A stretch of DNA of 64,000 bases, from assembly GCA_965644295.1 (NCBI GenBank), contig CBFFRP010000216.1:1-64000 (forward strand), read 5' to 3'. Origin of the DNA: Paraphysomonas bandaiensis. Taxonomy: Eukaryota; Chrysophyceae. Position numbers and translations under genes: made by a program. Under the pieces are notes generated by a model that was not told the DNA's origin, ran no database searches, and saw nothing but the letters and a program-made list of their open reading frames with translations. This document shows positions 21,829 through 35,834 of this stretch, one piece after another (within the stretch, counting starts at the first letter, position 1; each line of letters starts with the position of its first letter).

Positions 21829-22662
21829 ATGTCTATGAAAAATGCTCTTCTCCGCAATATGCGCTTCGAATTGATTCCACTCAAGTCTACGTTAGAGTGT
21901 CTCGGTCAACTGCCAGAGGGCATAACTACCACAGTGTCTTGTTCGTTGAAAAAAGGTATAGAATCAACACAGGAACTGACAGAGGTTTTAATATCAAGGG
22001 GCCATCCAACAGTACCACATATAGTTGCGCGTCAAATTGACGGCCCTAAACACAGCAAAGAACTAGTCGAGTGGCTTCGACGGAATAGAATAAGTGAAGT
22101 TCTTGTGGTTGGGGGTGATGTATCTACTCCGCGATACTATCCAGACTCACTCTCTTTTATGAGAGATTTACTAGAACTCGACACTGACTTGAAAGTGATC
22201 AATTTTGCTGCTCATCCCGAAGGACATAACAATGCTGGCCCTAAAACACTCCATGAGATACTACTTGCCAAGCAGGAACTTCTTCGACAGGCAGGCGTTA
22301 AAGGCGTTGGCGTATCACAGTTGTGTTTTGATGCAGATAGCTTAATTAGATGGCTCCGTGGTGAACGTGACACCGGATTTGAAGCGCCGTTAATGGTTGG
22401 TATAGCCGGTGTTGTTGGTGTACATAAACTTGTAGAAATTGGATTTAAGTTGGGAATCGGAAATTCTCTTCATATGCTCGGAAAAATGAACTCGAGTCTT
22501 CAGCCGCTACTTATGACAAGTGGCTATGATCCTTCTGATTTCTTAGATAAGATTGTCCCTGAAGCCAAGCGGCTGAATATTGTAGGTATTCACAGTTGCA
22601 CTTTTAACTGTGTTGCCTCCACTGCACAGTGGCGTCAAAAACATGTACATGATATTGACTAG
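21829..22662 (+). CDS. Methylenetetrahydrofolate reductase-like protein (short MetF type)
   Basis: The MTHFR family reduces methylene-THF to methyl-THF for methionine synthesis, using FAD. The 277-aa frame starts at the ATG at 21829 and has the barrel size of bacterial MetF without a eukaryotic regulatory tail. Family-like motifs: PHIVARQI, EVLVVGGDVSTP (usually LRGD), FAAHPEGH (usually YPEGH), VSQLCFDAD (usually TQ.FFD), MVGIAGV. Several of these deviate, so the substrate may differ. Possible spliced upstream exons (about 21500-21604 and 21694-21767) can be read but could not be joined in frame. Divergent from the kinase, with 360 bp between starts. Confidence 0.75.
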   Translation: MSMKNALLRNMRFELIPLKSTLECLGQLPEGITTTVSCSLKKGIESTQELTEVLISRGHPTVPHIVARQIDGPKHSKELVEWLRRNRISEVLVVGGDVSTPRYYPDSLSFMRDLLELDTDLKVINFAAHPEGHNNAGPKTLHEILLAKQELLRQAGVKGVGVSQLCFDADSLIRWLRGERDTGFEAPLMVGIAGVVGVHKLVEIGFKLGIGNSLHMLGKMNSSLQPLLMTSGYDPSDFLDKIVPEAKRLNIVGIHSCTFNCVASTAQWRQKHVHDID

Positions 22663-22710
22663 TTAATATAATTATTCGGTTTGCTCTTAAAGCCCTGAGA
22701 GTGTAGCACA

Positions 22711-22862
22711 TCTCTACTACCACTCTATATTCCGTTTCACTACTATATACTTATCAATATTCATTAATAAGTACATAAGTACGATTAATAAGAGTACAAC
22801 TCTACACTACTGTAATTTAAAAATCTTATAAATATAGCTTCCAATTGATCTCATATAGCAGA
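22711..22862 (-). repeat. LTR fragment of the Copia 2/3 family
   Basis: The blocks tattccgttt(c/t)actactatatacttatc and gtacgattaataagag match the LTR at 36700-36903 in the same orientation. No internal sequence lies alongside, so it is a solo or truncated LTR in the 3'-3' spacer between the MTHFR-like gene and the F-box gene. Confidence 0.65.
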
Positions 22863-22904
22863 ACTCCAACTTCTAATTCTAATATTATGTGCTTACCCTA
22901 TATA

Positions 22905-23007
22905 GTTAATAATTGCCAATTAATTGCAACCTCCCAGCGAGGAGCAATTATAATTGCAATTATTACGTATATCCAATTGCAATTCAATTAATTGTTACGC
23001 AGCCCTG
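22905..23007 (-). repeat. terminal part of the CAGGGCTGCGT hAT-like family, inverted
   Basis: On the minus strand it reads CAGGGCTGCGTAACAATTAA and then repeated aattgcaatt blocks, like the ends at 10118 and 39610. The opposite end was not located. Confidence 0.6.
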
Positions 23008-23308
23008 AGCACATAGGCTGCAATGACTAAAGTATTACGAGAGCGAGTGAAATCGTACCACAATTAATAAGTCAGTACTATTGTTAATAAATCAGACGAA
23101 TTAAAAGTGAATGATAACTTTAAAACCTTTTGTACAGGAAACGAAAGACGATGACATACATTTGAGATTGTTTATAATGTACAAATGAAAAATAAGCATT
23201 CTTGGCGTCTCAATTCTATCTAATTACGATAACAAAACAACCTTTATCACATATTCGGCATCACAAACACACTTCTTATATTACAGTGGCTATCACACAA
23301 TAAAAAAT

Positions 23309-24640
23309 TCAATAATCAGAAAAATCAATATCAACCAGGTCTGAGTCAAAATCATAATGAGTATGGAAGACGGCTGCATCGTTTTCGTAGTCATTGCCGT
23401 AATCACTGTCGTAATCAAAGAAATCGAGATCGGCAACCTCATCATACACCATGGCGTTGGATGTATCGAAGTAGCCATTCTCAATTACCGCAATGCTATA
23501 CCTTGACGAATCAATGTTGACAACGAAATCAGACGTTCGTGATTCACAGAGTGCCCTTACAGCATCAGGAGTTATACTGTACGTAATAAACCTATGTCTG
23601 GAATACCCCTCAAAGTCCATCAGATCTAGCTGCAGTAAATTCGGAAAGCCATTGTGGAAGTAACGCAGAGTAGAATCTGATATACCCTCCCAACCAGTGA
23701 GGGATAAATACTTCAGCTCCAAACACCCGCAAGAGAGTTTGTGAATAGCTTCATCACTAAGCACTCGACAAAAAGACAGTTTAAGTGAAAGTAACGCAGT
23801 AGCGGATGTGGCGAGACACTCAAACATCGATTCATCGATTCCATCACACCCCGACAGATCCAGGGTTTGTATGTGGCTTCCACTTCGAGAAATAAGAGGA
23901 CACAAAGAATTGCTGGTTATATCTGGACAGTAGGCCAGTGCAAGGTGTTGAAGTTGGTGCAGAGAGAGAAGGGAACATACAGCAGGATCGGTCAACTGAG
24001 AAGCGTTAGAGAAGTCCAGAAAACTCAAATTCGGGCACCCAGCGCAGAGTTCACCAATCGCGTCATTGGATACAAACCAGCAGTTCTGTAAGGCCACTGA
24101 GCGGAGAGCAATGGCATTTCGAGCTAGAAATAAAAGAGCATTATCATGTAAATATGAGCACCCAGAAAAATTAATTTCAGTGAGTTTGTGGCACGGAGCT
24201 CTGTACTTCTCCGTCTCACCGTGCACAAGATTACGCAACTGGTGGTTATTCAATACAGTCAATTTCTGAATATTAACACAACGATTTAGTATGAAGTCCA
24301 GTCCTATACTCGTGAAGCGGCCACCACTCAACACTATGCTTGTAAAAACGGTACTTCTATTGAACATTTCGATGATATCGTTATCATCCAGGTCCGCATC
24401 ATGCACTTCAATCTCCCGCAACACGGGGAAGGCATTGCATATCCACTTCGCTTTGTACGTATCTACTTCATTCGGTATACCGCAGAGATGGGCGATCGAA
24501 GCATAGCTCTCAGATAGTTTTGATCTGGTACTCTTACTGGACACAGCGCTATCAAGGTGGGCAATTTCATTTAGCATCAGGTAACTTCCAATAGTAAATC
24601 CAACAATTTCCGCTGGTAGCAAATCAATAAACGATCCCAT
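23309..24640 (-). CDS. F-box-like leucine-rich-repeat protein (AMN1/FBXL type)
   Basis: 443 aa, single exon. The N-terminus (DLLPAEIVGFTIGSYLMLNE) has F-box-like spacing. From about residue 85 to 350 there are cysteine-containing LRRs of the FBXL/AMN1 kind, for example LTEINFSGCSYLHDNAL, HLALAYCPDITSNSL, TLDLSGCDGIDESM, SLKLSFCRVLSDEAI and YLSLTGWEGISDSTL. Such proteins often serve as substrate receptors of SCF ubiquitin ligases. The last 50 residues are very rich in D, Y and E, an unusual acidic tail. Divergent from the unknown gene at 25209. Confidence 0.82.
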   Translation of the reverse strand: MGSFIDLLPAEIVGFTIGSYLMLNEIAHLDSAVSSKSTRSKLSESYASIAHLCGIPNEVDTYKAKWICNAFPVLREIEVHDADLDDNDIIEMFNRSTVFTSIVLSGGRFTSIGLDFILNRCVNIQKLTVLNNHQLRNLVHGETEKYRAPCHKLTEINFSGCSYLHDNALLFLARNAIALRSVALQNCWFVSNDAIGELCAGCPNLSFLDFSNASQLTDPAVCSLLSLHQLQHLALAYCPDITSNSLCPLISRSGSHIQTLDLSGCDGIDESMFECLATSATALLSLKLSFCRVLSDEAIHKLSCGCLELKYLSLTGWEGISDSTLRYFHNGFPNLLQLDLMDFEGYSRHRFITYSITPDAVRALCESRTSDFVVNIDSSRYSIAVIENGYFDTSNAMVYDEVADLDFFDYDSDYGNDYENDAAVFHTHYDFDSDLVDIDFSDY

Positions 24641-25208
24641 GTTGTACTGACAGATATTAGCAGATGATTATAAGTAAATGGAGTGAATGACTCTCATGTG
24701 GAGAGAAGAATCTTCACACTGAGCTGATCCATATACTGTACTGTACTGTGCTGTGTACTCTGTATAGCCTATAGGCAGTGCTGCCCGTATGTTGCTGTAT
24801 ATCACGGTTCTTTGATGAAGAGATGAAGTGAATCAGGTTCTTCTTCTGTACATCTGGATACTACAAAATACATACACTCTATACACTAAAACTGTAGGAA
24901 TTCCTACGTAGAGTATATTGCGGTAAGTATACCCATACAGTATATTTTTTTGACCAGTTTTCTCTATTATTATGGGAAGAAATCTGGGGTTTTGAAAAGT
25001 TACCGTTGAGTGTCTTAGTTCAGATTTGCAAAAAAAACACATTAGTTCGACAACAGAGCGACAATATACCCACAACACAGCACGGCACTGCACTGCACTG
25101 CCCTCGCCGATCAACAGAGTGGATCAGGTATATATATGAGACAATACATCTCAAAGTGCTGACTTTACCTCTTCTCACCGAGTGTCAACACCATCATCAT
25201 CTTGTCTA

Positions 25209-26456
25209 ATGTCTCGTTCCTCTCGAAGAAAGACTTTAAGTCATGCAGAGATTGAAAACTTCTTATGTGATCTGCAGACAGAGTCACAGACCAGCGACTG
25301 TCCACTCAAACGTGTTGAGCAACCTGTAGAGAAGATTAACAACAATGAATCTCCTGATGACCTTCTAAGGAAGTCTATTCGAAGTTTACATAAGGTAACC
25401 CGCAGCCTTCCTGTATTTATTAGATTAAACTGATATACAGGACTTATGTGGCATCGACTACCCTTCAGAAGCAACCCCTGACATGTGTAGTCAAGCAAGA
25501 AAAATATCTGAATTCAGTGATTACAATATATTGCCATCATGCTTTTTGTTTCCTGAGCAATTCCCTCACCCTAAAAATTCTTTGGAAGCGAAAAAGGCCA
25601 TCTTGTTAAGCATGACACCAATGCTAACAGATGCAGAAACCCAAAGGAAAAAAGTGTCGGAGAGTTGCAAGGATTTTACGAGATGTCGAGTTGGAAAGAG
25701 TCAAGGAAGATCATCATCTTATGAATATTTTGATATCGATACCGATACGCAGATAAGTGTGGAGGAATACTGTAAACGGTAAGATACTGTCAACTTATAA
25801 ATATTGCTAATTGGAGAACTAATAGGTATATGCTATTTATAAAGAGCACTCATAAGAACTGGTCAATTATTTTGAAAGATTCAAACGCTCAATCGAATGA
25901 CACTGTAGCATCCACAGTGGTGGATGGAATACTCTCATCTGGTGACACCAATCAATGTGTACCTTGTCAAGCACCAGAGAGTTGTGATAAGATATCTAAA
26001 AAGGAGTCAAAAGAACCGCTCAATAGTATTTCACTTGCTATATCTGATAATGATGATGATACAGCTGCTGTAAGAACCCGGCGCGGAGGTCGACGACGAA
26101 CATTGTCACCATCGACTGCACGGAATATATTGAAGGATGAAATCAATGCAGATCAATGTGATGGAAATCCTACCAGCAGTAAGCAAGCTCCAAGCGTGCC
26201 CATCACGGAAAGTAAAAATTGTAACACAGAGTTCAGAAAACCTGCGAATACTGTGGATGGTGCTAAGTTCACGGCTACTGACTCTCTTTCAATCTCGACA
26301 AGTGATACTGAGGCCAGTGCGATGTCCATACATAAAGAAAATGCAGTTATTCAAGCCAGAAAGCGCTATGACCTACGAAAAGAAATTGCGAGGTGGAAAT
26401 ACTGTTGGGAGCTGGTTAGTATTGAAGCAGCAAGCAAAAGTGTGAAGTATGTATGA
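25209..26456 (+). CDS. unrecognised disordered protein, three exons
   Basis: Exons 25209-25394, 25441-25778 and 25826-26456 join in frame across GT-AG introns of 46 and 47 nt to give 384 aa. Not recognised. Seen: a basic start MSRSSRRKTLSHAEIENFL, a short conserved-looking centre (FPEQFPHPKNS, SVEEYCKRYMLFIKSTHKNW), long stretches rich in S, T, D and N, a basic patch RTRRGGRRRTLSPS resembling a phosphorylated nuclear segment, and a basic helical C-terminus (ARKRYDLRKEIARWKYCWEL). Nuclear location is a guess from charge. The first ATG in frame is used. Confidence 0.6.
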
Positions 26457-27566
26457 AATGGTTTAGTGATTGAACAATTTTATGCTATACTGATACTTTT
26501 TACCATTCTCATCTAATGCACTAACATATTAGATTTGTTTTAATAACAATTAAATTATAGCTAATTGATGTAGCATAAATCATTTATATGGTGAATGATA
26601 ATGATGAAGAGAGATATTGAACATTACGTAGGATTGTATAATATGTAATATGCGGCAGACATAACTACTTAGAAGTTAAAAATATATGCTTCAGGATTAG
26701 AGCTATTAATTCAATTTCATATTGGTTTATACGTGTGTATCCGTAGTGCTATAAGAGGTAGTGATGTATGTAATGTGAACAGTTTAGATAGTTATTTGCT
26801 CTTATAGGCAAAAGCACTCTATATTTTATAATTTACAATAGTATTTAATATTTTCATCAAAAATATTGCTATAAGAATAGTATACGTAGTCGAGTAGTCG
26901 ATATTTGTTGTGGCTGTGGTATGAATGTGGTGATAATGAATAATGACATCACCGATGGTGGAAAATGTAATTAGTTAGGCTATGCAGTTGGTATTTCGAA
27001 AACGTTGTAGGTTTGGTACTTTTGTGATCTTAATGACTAGAACTACATGAAGTCAGCAGATGTCAGGTATATGAACTTCTGCTTGTTCACTGCGTTTGCT
27101 TTAAGTGGTTACACATTGGTGATTGCGGTGACACACAAGCTATATAGTAGTTTATAGTGGTAGCGCTAAATAGTAGGATGTAGGTTAGTTCAATTGTTTT
27201 GCTACATTAGTTATTAGTTCTGACTACTGCCTATTGCTAGCAATCAGACATTCATTACGTATGACTTGAACTCAAAATTTATCTGCGTTAAGAAAATAAC
27301 TCCTATCACTTGTGACAGACATAACTGCTTAGAAGTTAAAAGTTCACTTCATATATTCCAGATGAGTGAAATCACAGTGAAACAAAATAAGACTACTAGT
27401 AGTGCCCTGAGGAAAGATTGCAACATCTGGTTACAATTCTATACTGTTTGCCTGTAACAATAGACAATAGGTACTTTTCAATATTATAAGCAGTAGAAAG
27501 TATAATACATGTATCAGTGTATTACGAAATGTTACGAATAATTAAAATCTACACCACGCCGTTAAA
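26457..27566. other. convergent 3' spacer, 1.1 kb
   Basis: AT-rich and non-coding. A short block, agacataact(a/g)cttagaagttaaaa, occurs at about 26655 and again at 27317, suggesting a small dispersed or duplicated unit. No terminal inverted repeats recognised. Confidence 0.5.
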
Positions 27567-29474
<1,908 letters not shown>

Positions 29475-29577
29475 TTCAGTTTAGGAATCAGGATATATAT
29501 CTACTAACTACAAGACAGAAGCCTTCATCCCATATATAATATGCACACATACATACATGTGTTGATTTTAAGACACA

Positions 29578-29750
29578 CAGCAGCTGACCACCACATGGAA
29601 TACACTGTATAATCCTGCTGTATTCTACATGCGATGGACTGATAACTGCTGTGTTTTTGTCTATAGAAACTGCTGCTGTTGTTGGTGGTACAGTGTGTAC
29701 AGAGTATGTGTATGTATCTGCACGACAGTTGTGGACTGCTGCTGTATGTG
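29578..29750. promoter_or_regulatory. ProRS/ankyrin divergent spacer with CTGCTGTA-like motifs
   Basis: Near-copies of the TACTGCTGTA motif: tcctgctgtat (29613), aactgctgtg (29644), actgctgctg (29671) and tgctgctgtat (29738). They lie between the starts at 29474 and 29962. Confidence 0.4.
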
Positions 29751-29961
29751 CATCGCATTGTCATGAGCCCAAAGGGTCTCCCCTTCCCACACCAACTGGA
29801 CAATAATACCATCCTTACCTGCAATTAATTTATCATTATTTCATTACTTTTATGGGTTGTTCAGAAAGAAGTTCTCGTCATGATGTCGTAATTAAGGTTT
29901 GAATTAGTAGTCCCTCTCCCTAACTATCAGCTGTGCTTTATATCGAGGATTATATTCATAG

Positions 29962-30564
29962 ATGCCCACTGATAACGATTTGCACAAAGCTGCAAATAAA
30001 GGTGATCTCGAAACCTGCCGCAAACTTTTAGAAAGTCCCGTTTGTGAAGAGGAATCGTATGATGTTAACTGTGCTGGCGCCTCAGACCGCCGCCCTCTGC
30101 ATCGTGCTGCAGGAGCTGGACACAAATCTATATGTGAGTATTTATTATCCAAAGGAGCGCTAGTTGACCAGGTGCGATATCCTTAATGGGTATACTTCAA
30201 TATTTTAGAGTGTATACAGGAAGATAAAAGTGGAAGAACTTCTCTACACTGGGCTGCCATTGGGGGTCACGCTGAAATTGTTAAGCTACTGTTGGAGAGT
30301 GGTGCCAATATAATGGCTCAAACCAGCACTAAGATGTCTGCTCTTCACGGGGCGTGCGAAGCAGGGAGGGTGGAGGTTGTCCGTGAGTTGCTTGGCCATC
30401 TTGCTGAGGATGAGGAAAAGAGAAATGCTCTGTCCAACCTGAAGAACCAAGACGATAAAACACCGTTTGAAATAGCTGCCGCCTCGAAACACGCTGCTGT
30501 ATGTCAAGCACTGAAGGATTGTGGAGATATCAATGCAACTTCTAGTGCTTGTACCGTGTCCTGA
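29962..30564 (+). CDS. small ankyrin-repeat protein (gankyrin-like)
   Basis: Exons 29962-30171 and 30220-30564 (49-nt intron) give 184 aa. Four or five ankyrin repeats: DNDLHKAANKGDLETCRKLL, RRPLHRAAGAGHKSICEYLL, RTSLHWAAIGGHAEIVKLLL, MSALHGACEAGRVEVVRELL and a last one starting KTPFEIAAASKH. The size and repeat-only architecture resemble the proteasome chaperone PSMD10/gankyrin, but repeat proteins cannot be assigned by sight, so only a protein-binding role is supported. Confidence 0.8.
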
Positions 30565-30954
30565 AAATACTAAACCCCGTCTGCCGTCTATGTTTCGTAT
30601 AGAGTTATCCTGTTACAGTAATGATGATATTCACCGTAATGTGTGTACTATTTGAACCCCAGACAGCAACAATAAAATAGATGTACTGTAATTTGCGGCG
30701 TCCGCAGATGCCTACTATTACTGCGGTGATGGTGTATATGTACTCTCCGTAGGTTCTGACTTCTCTCTCCTTTATGGTAGTTAGTTGTTATAACTAATAA
30801 TCAATCTTCGTAAAATATGACAATGCGTGGAGTAAGTCCAACTGAACTATGACTGGTCTTTAAAATCATAAGATATTATCATATGGTTGGCGACATAAAA
30901 TTGAATAGATGTTTCCAGTGGCGTCTGAATCAATGCTTCGATTTGAACATTTAA

Positions 30955-31165
30955 ACTGAGCTGACTAGATTTTTAATGAATATACAATAGACAATACCAA
31001 TTGAAATATTATACAATAAACACCTACTAGTCAACCTAGCTATTGTAAACTGAAAATGTGAATTATTAAATGACTATCTTTTGAACCGCTCAACTAGTTT
31101 TTTACACCAATTTTGGTGTGACTAGGAAATTACACCAAATTGGCTAGGTTCAATAATAAATCCCC
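30955..31165 (+). repeat. dispersed repeat related to 45547-45772
   Basis: Shares acacctactagtca...attgtaaact and tggtgtgact(t/a)gg..attacacc with the element near 45.6 kb. Contains the palindrome ACACCAATTTTGGTGT and ends nggctag. It appears to be a diverged copy of the CTAGTCA inverted-repeat element. Confidence 0.55.
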
Positions 31166-31537
31166 AATACAAAGGTATAGTGTTGTTACGATTCAAGCAA
31201 CACTTGTTCATATGTTCTCTACAGCTACGCCCATCACTTTACACTAGCGGTAGAATCTGTGGCACACTGTTACTATTCATATTATTTTTCTAATTACAAG
31301 ATTATTTGACGTGTATGGCAGATCTTCTGTAGTGGACTCTTCGCACTACTACTACTCCCTTGACACCTGCAACTATGAGCTGGTACATACAGTTGATAGT
31401 GGTAGTGTGGTAGTCAATACATGTAATATTAGGGCGATTATAATTAATATTATAATATACAAAGCATTTGCAACCGATGAATACATCACTGAATCTTATC
31501 TCGTAACAAAGCACACACCACATATATATCAATACAT

Positions 31538-33112
31538 TTACTCTAACGACTTGTTGTTCTGAATATAGTGGCGACACATCCAAACGCCTATGCTTAATAC
31601 TCCCCCTAGAATAGCCAACAGAAAAAATCTATGAGGGTTGTTCTTGGGGACGAATCTCCGTTTAATGGACTGTGACGTTACTAGTATCCTTGAAACTATT
31701 GACCCACTACGGGTGGGGTGTTTAGAGCTGCACTTTCCACTGCATAGGAAGTAACTTATCCACCCGCTAAAGACTATTGTATTTCTGTATTTATTTATAC
31801 TGGCCATATTTATCAGTCGTAAGTTCTTGAGAAGGACATGATCAGGTGTCACAACTGGGGGACGACGCATGCCTCTTCCGTTAAACAAAATTAGCCTAAA
31901 TATTCATAGCAAAACAGTTAGTGACGGAAAGATAGTGCAAATACAGCACACGGACAGAAATTTCAGGAGGCCCGCCTGCATCATAGATAGAGAAAGAGTG
32001 CAAATGTATACAGCCACAAAGTCCTTACTTGTTATTGGTAATCACGGAGCGAATAGACTCGTCTGCCATGTCAAGGAGGTCACTCGGTGTAATGTCTTCC
32101 ATCAAACCGTCGGCGAACCGAATAAGACCTTCCAGGTCCACATTGCAGGTGAAAGATGCCATGTCATCTTTACGGCAGTCGCCCTTCAATAGGCGTGACA
32201 AGGCATTATGCACGGTAGAGAAATCACATTCCAGACTCAGGATTTCCTCGCGATGCATCATCACCAACTACATGTACATAAAATATAAGGATAACAAGAC
32301 ATGTGATAAGCCATATCTGCACCAATATAAAAGGCACAACAGCAACAATACATAACATCAGCAGACGTTAACGTACCGACGCACACAAATAAAAACTGTA
32401 TTCAGGTGGTGAACATAGAATCGCATCGAACATCCTGCTCGCCTGTTGGAAGTTTCCTGTCAACGTTATCATGAGATTTACATAAGGTGAATGTAAAAAA
32501 CATACGAATATCGTGAGACATCCAGGTGATAAGCCATGACGTCGCAAAGTAAGGTTCAGTTCCAGATTCATCTAGAAAATCTGCTAGTTCACTATCTGCT
32601 CTTCTGATGAGGACCATGATAAGTTTCATTATCTTGGAGAGGCTTGAGAAGTCTCTTTTCATGAAATCTGACAAATATTTCTGACATATAGATTCCAGAG
32701 CACAGAATGCCAGAGCATTGTCATTGAAAACAAGAATCAAAATACTCACAATATCGTGGAACCCTTGAAAGTAATAGTAACGTGAATTTTTACACAGTAG
32801 AGCGACAATTATGTTCGATAAATCTGTCCTCTTTCGATGCATGCGTCTGTCTCCCCAATTAGCAGCACAATCCAGGCTCCAAAACGATCGATCTATATCA
32901 CAGCGAACTTGTCTCTCTTCATTATGATTTCTAATATACTTCTTATAGTCAACAACTTTATAGCGATTTATTCCTAACAATTTTGGCCACACGCGGGCTC
33001 TAATTTTACTGCTCAGAAAGCCCCCTTCCTGACGGGAATGGTCGTAGAGCAGCTGTAGGTCGATAGGGTCTGATGACACAGTGTTTAACATCGCACGCTT
33101 TCTGTCTTCCAT
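31538..33112 (-). CDS. TBC1D20: TBC1D20-like Rab GTPase-activating protein with C-terminal membrane anchor
   Basis: TBC1D20/Gyp8 inactivates Rab1-type GTPases at the ER-Golgi boundary. Exons 32506-33112, 32377-32456, 32029-32267 and 31538-31895 give 427 aa (human 403). Matches: RARVWPKLLGIN, the arginine-finger region RQVRCDIDRSFW, YYYFQGFHDIVSILI (family YYQGYHDI, the glutamine finger), SWLITWMSHD and the helical region MFDAIL. The final exon encodes a hydrophobic segment (FFLLAILGGVLSIGVWMC) near the C-terminus, as in TBC1D20. Divergent from the PX-GOLD gene across 513 bp. Confidence 0.88.
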
Positions 33113-33439
33113 GACGAGACAGAGTGATAAGCAACTTACAAGCCGCTGTGTATGCTGCCAGTGTTATTGTTTGCTTCTACTATCACTGGAACTCATTCAA
33201 CAGTGTACTGTCTACCGTCCTATAGCACGAATACCATCTAGCCGAAGCAATGGACCTCATATGCTAATCTCAGTCAACGATTAGTTTGTGGGCAATAGGA
33301 GCATATGGGGAACAGTGTCTCCAAAAACTAGTTGTGAAATTTTCAAATACAACATCAAACATCAACATCAAGAATACGGCGATGTACTCTGTGGAATACA
33401 CCGACCAATAGAAGCAAAGAGAGTTCTGACAGTAGAATA

Positions 33440-33495
33440 CAGCCGTATGCAGTATGCCGTATACAGCAGTATGGAGTTGGTGAGTATGCTGCAGC
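33440..33495. promoter_or_regulatory. TBC1D20/PX-GOLD divergent spacer motif
   Basis: An exact TACAGCAGTA at 33462, with the flanking half-copies atacagccgtatgcagta and tatgctgcag, lies between the starts at 33112 and 33626. Confidence 0.45.
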
Positions 33496-33625
33496 TGGTC
33501 AGTGCCTGCAGTGGGCTGAAGTGACCAGATGGATCATAGCTGCGCTCATATAAGACACTCTGTCACTACTATCAACACTCTGTAATCGTCTACTTGGAGT
33601 GTTACTTATCGTAGTCTATTGCAAG

Positions 33626-35834
33626 ATGTCTACGCAGGCAAGTATAGCGTTAGAGGTTGTGGACTATGTACTAGATGGAGATACACAGTACTGCGATAGC
33701 CATATATTCACGGTAGAAGTAAGACTGGCGAATTATTCCGGAAATCAATATGTAATTACACGATCACTCATGTCATTCTTTGAATTCGATGCACTGCTTC
33801 GACGAACCTTCCCCAAGTCTGGTATAATGAGTCTCCCTCTACCCCCGCCAGCACAAACTCTGAAGCGTGTCGACAGCACTGCTAAGCGCCCTTCTGTGAA
33901 GATTTCTGAGCCTCTTGATAATATTAAAGCGAAACTAAACTCGTTAACCCATTATATGGAGTTACTTTTGGAAATGCCGGAGGTTTTGCGGTCTGCAGCG
34001 CTCATGAATTTTTTGGACTTTGAGAGTAAGGATGGAACGCTACCTGATCCAGCGGGGATGTCACTTCCGGATATTTTGTTGAAAGAAGTACTACCTACTA
34101 CAAAGGTGGTTGTTAACAGAGTCGAAGTGAAATTTGAAGTGAGCAGCTCCGATTATCTTGCCTGGAGCTTCTCGACCAAGAACAGGGATATCGGTTTCAG
34201 CGTGACAGTGAATGGTGTAGACCTGGTTGCATATCAGCGCTATAACTCGCACGAAGATTGTGTTGCAGATGTCGTGGAGGTGACCCAGACAGGCACGGCG
34301 GTTTTGACATGGGACAATTCCTACTCGCGTGTATGGTCGAAGAGTCTGACTTATTCCTGTGCAATTTTCTCACCTGACGATATCGCCACAGCAACAGCAT
34401 CCATTCGACTTGGAGTAATGTATTCTAAATGCAGAAATTCCTTGCGACGATGTCTTCTACAACAGGCGGCTACCGTAGCTGGGGGGGCAAGTACCGACGC
34501 AGTGCCCGAAACAGAACTGGTGAGTGGCTTATCCCTTGAACAAATTCGGTATTCTCGATTGGAGAGAGAGGTGGAGGATATGCACGCACAGAAAAGTGTG
34601 TTAGAGGTACGATCATGATATTAAATTTCCCATAGATGTGTTGCACGATAGCAGTACTGACATCTGTATTACTCCTAGGGAGAACTGTGCAGGAGTAGGG
34701 AACGTATATCAACGCTTGAAGAACGCCTCCGGAGTGAGCGGGAGCGATGCGCATGCGCGCAAGAGGAGTGCATCGGATTGAGAAATTTGCTTGCAGGAGT
34801 AACTAAGGAGAAAGATATCAATTCTGCGTCTCTATTGACAGCCGAAGACGAGGTAGAACGTCAGAAGGCTGCACTTCTCAGAGCAGAGGAGCGTTGTCGA
34901 TTGATCAAAGAGGAGTCGGCAAAGGCACTACAGCGTGTGAAAGAGGAGGGAGAAGCCCGTGTGCTTGAAAATGTATTGCTGACGGATACAACTACAAGGC
35001 TGCGGGCGGAGAAGAAGCAACTTAAGACTTTCTGTGTTAACATGCGTGATGCACTCGAGGAAGCCAAGGTGCGCCACGCGATGCTGTCATGTACAAATGG
35101 TGATTTGCATGTACACTCTTTTATCATGTTCCTTTAATTTTCACCCTGTGGATAGCTAATTTATGACTATGGAATAGGAGGCTTGCAAAGCGGGGGTAGA
35201 GCGAGAGAGAAGTTTAGAATCTAGGGTGCTGGTGGCCGAAGAGCAACTAGCGGATATACAACCTCTAAAGGATCAGCTCGAAGTACTGCTGAGAGATTTA
35301 TCGTCTCTTCAGACGAGCTCACAGGATATGTCTAGTATAACTGCTGAGCAAGCTGATCTTCGAAATGCAAGCTTTGCTGCGGCTGCCGAGATATTACAAA
35401 AACTAAATATTGCTGTAGAATCTCGTGGGGATTTGTCTCCAAGAATGGAGGCACGAGTGCTTGGGGCAGAAGCAAGTGTAAACTCTAATGTGGACGATAG
35501 TCAACCAAAATCAGCATCGATTGATGATTGTGGAGACAAAAGATCGACCTCCAGTCGAATTAAATCGAAGCTACGTTCTAGTAAATTCACTGCTAAGATG
35601 GCTGCAGTTGCATCACGAGCAACTCAGGGGCCAATTAGAAGGAGATCCACAGAGGCTGGGGTAAAGGTCTTGTCTGGCCTGAAGTCCGCAGTTAGCAAGA
35701 TAGAATCATCAATGGACGCGGCATTCAATTTTTTAGATGTTGATGGCTTGTTGGAGGATGAAAACGATGCAGATATGATGTGGCATAAGAACGGTGAATA
35801 TCGGAAAACGACCGAGAAATCTTGTCGTAGCTAG
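33626..35834 (+). CDS. PX-GOLD-coiled-coil protein
   Basis: Exons 33626-34606, 34679-35068 and 35178-35834, all phase 0, give 675 aa. N-terminal PX domain (about residues 8-135: FTVEVRLANYSGNQYVITRS, FPKSGIMSLPLPPP), which binds phosphoinositides. GOLD domain (about 170-270: LAWSFSTKNRDIGFSVTVNG, HEDCVADVVE, AVLTWDNSYSRVWSKSLTYS), typical of Sec14L and p24 proteins in vesicle traffic. Then a long coiled coil (about 315-500) and a basic, serine-rich tail. The domains are recognisable, but the combination has no familiar name. Likely a membrane-traffic adaptor. Confidence 0.82.
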
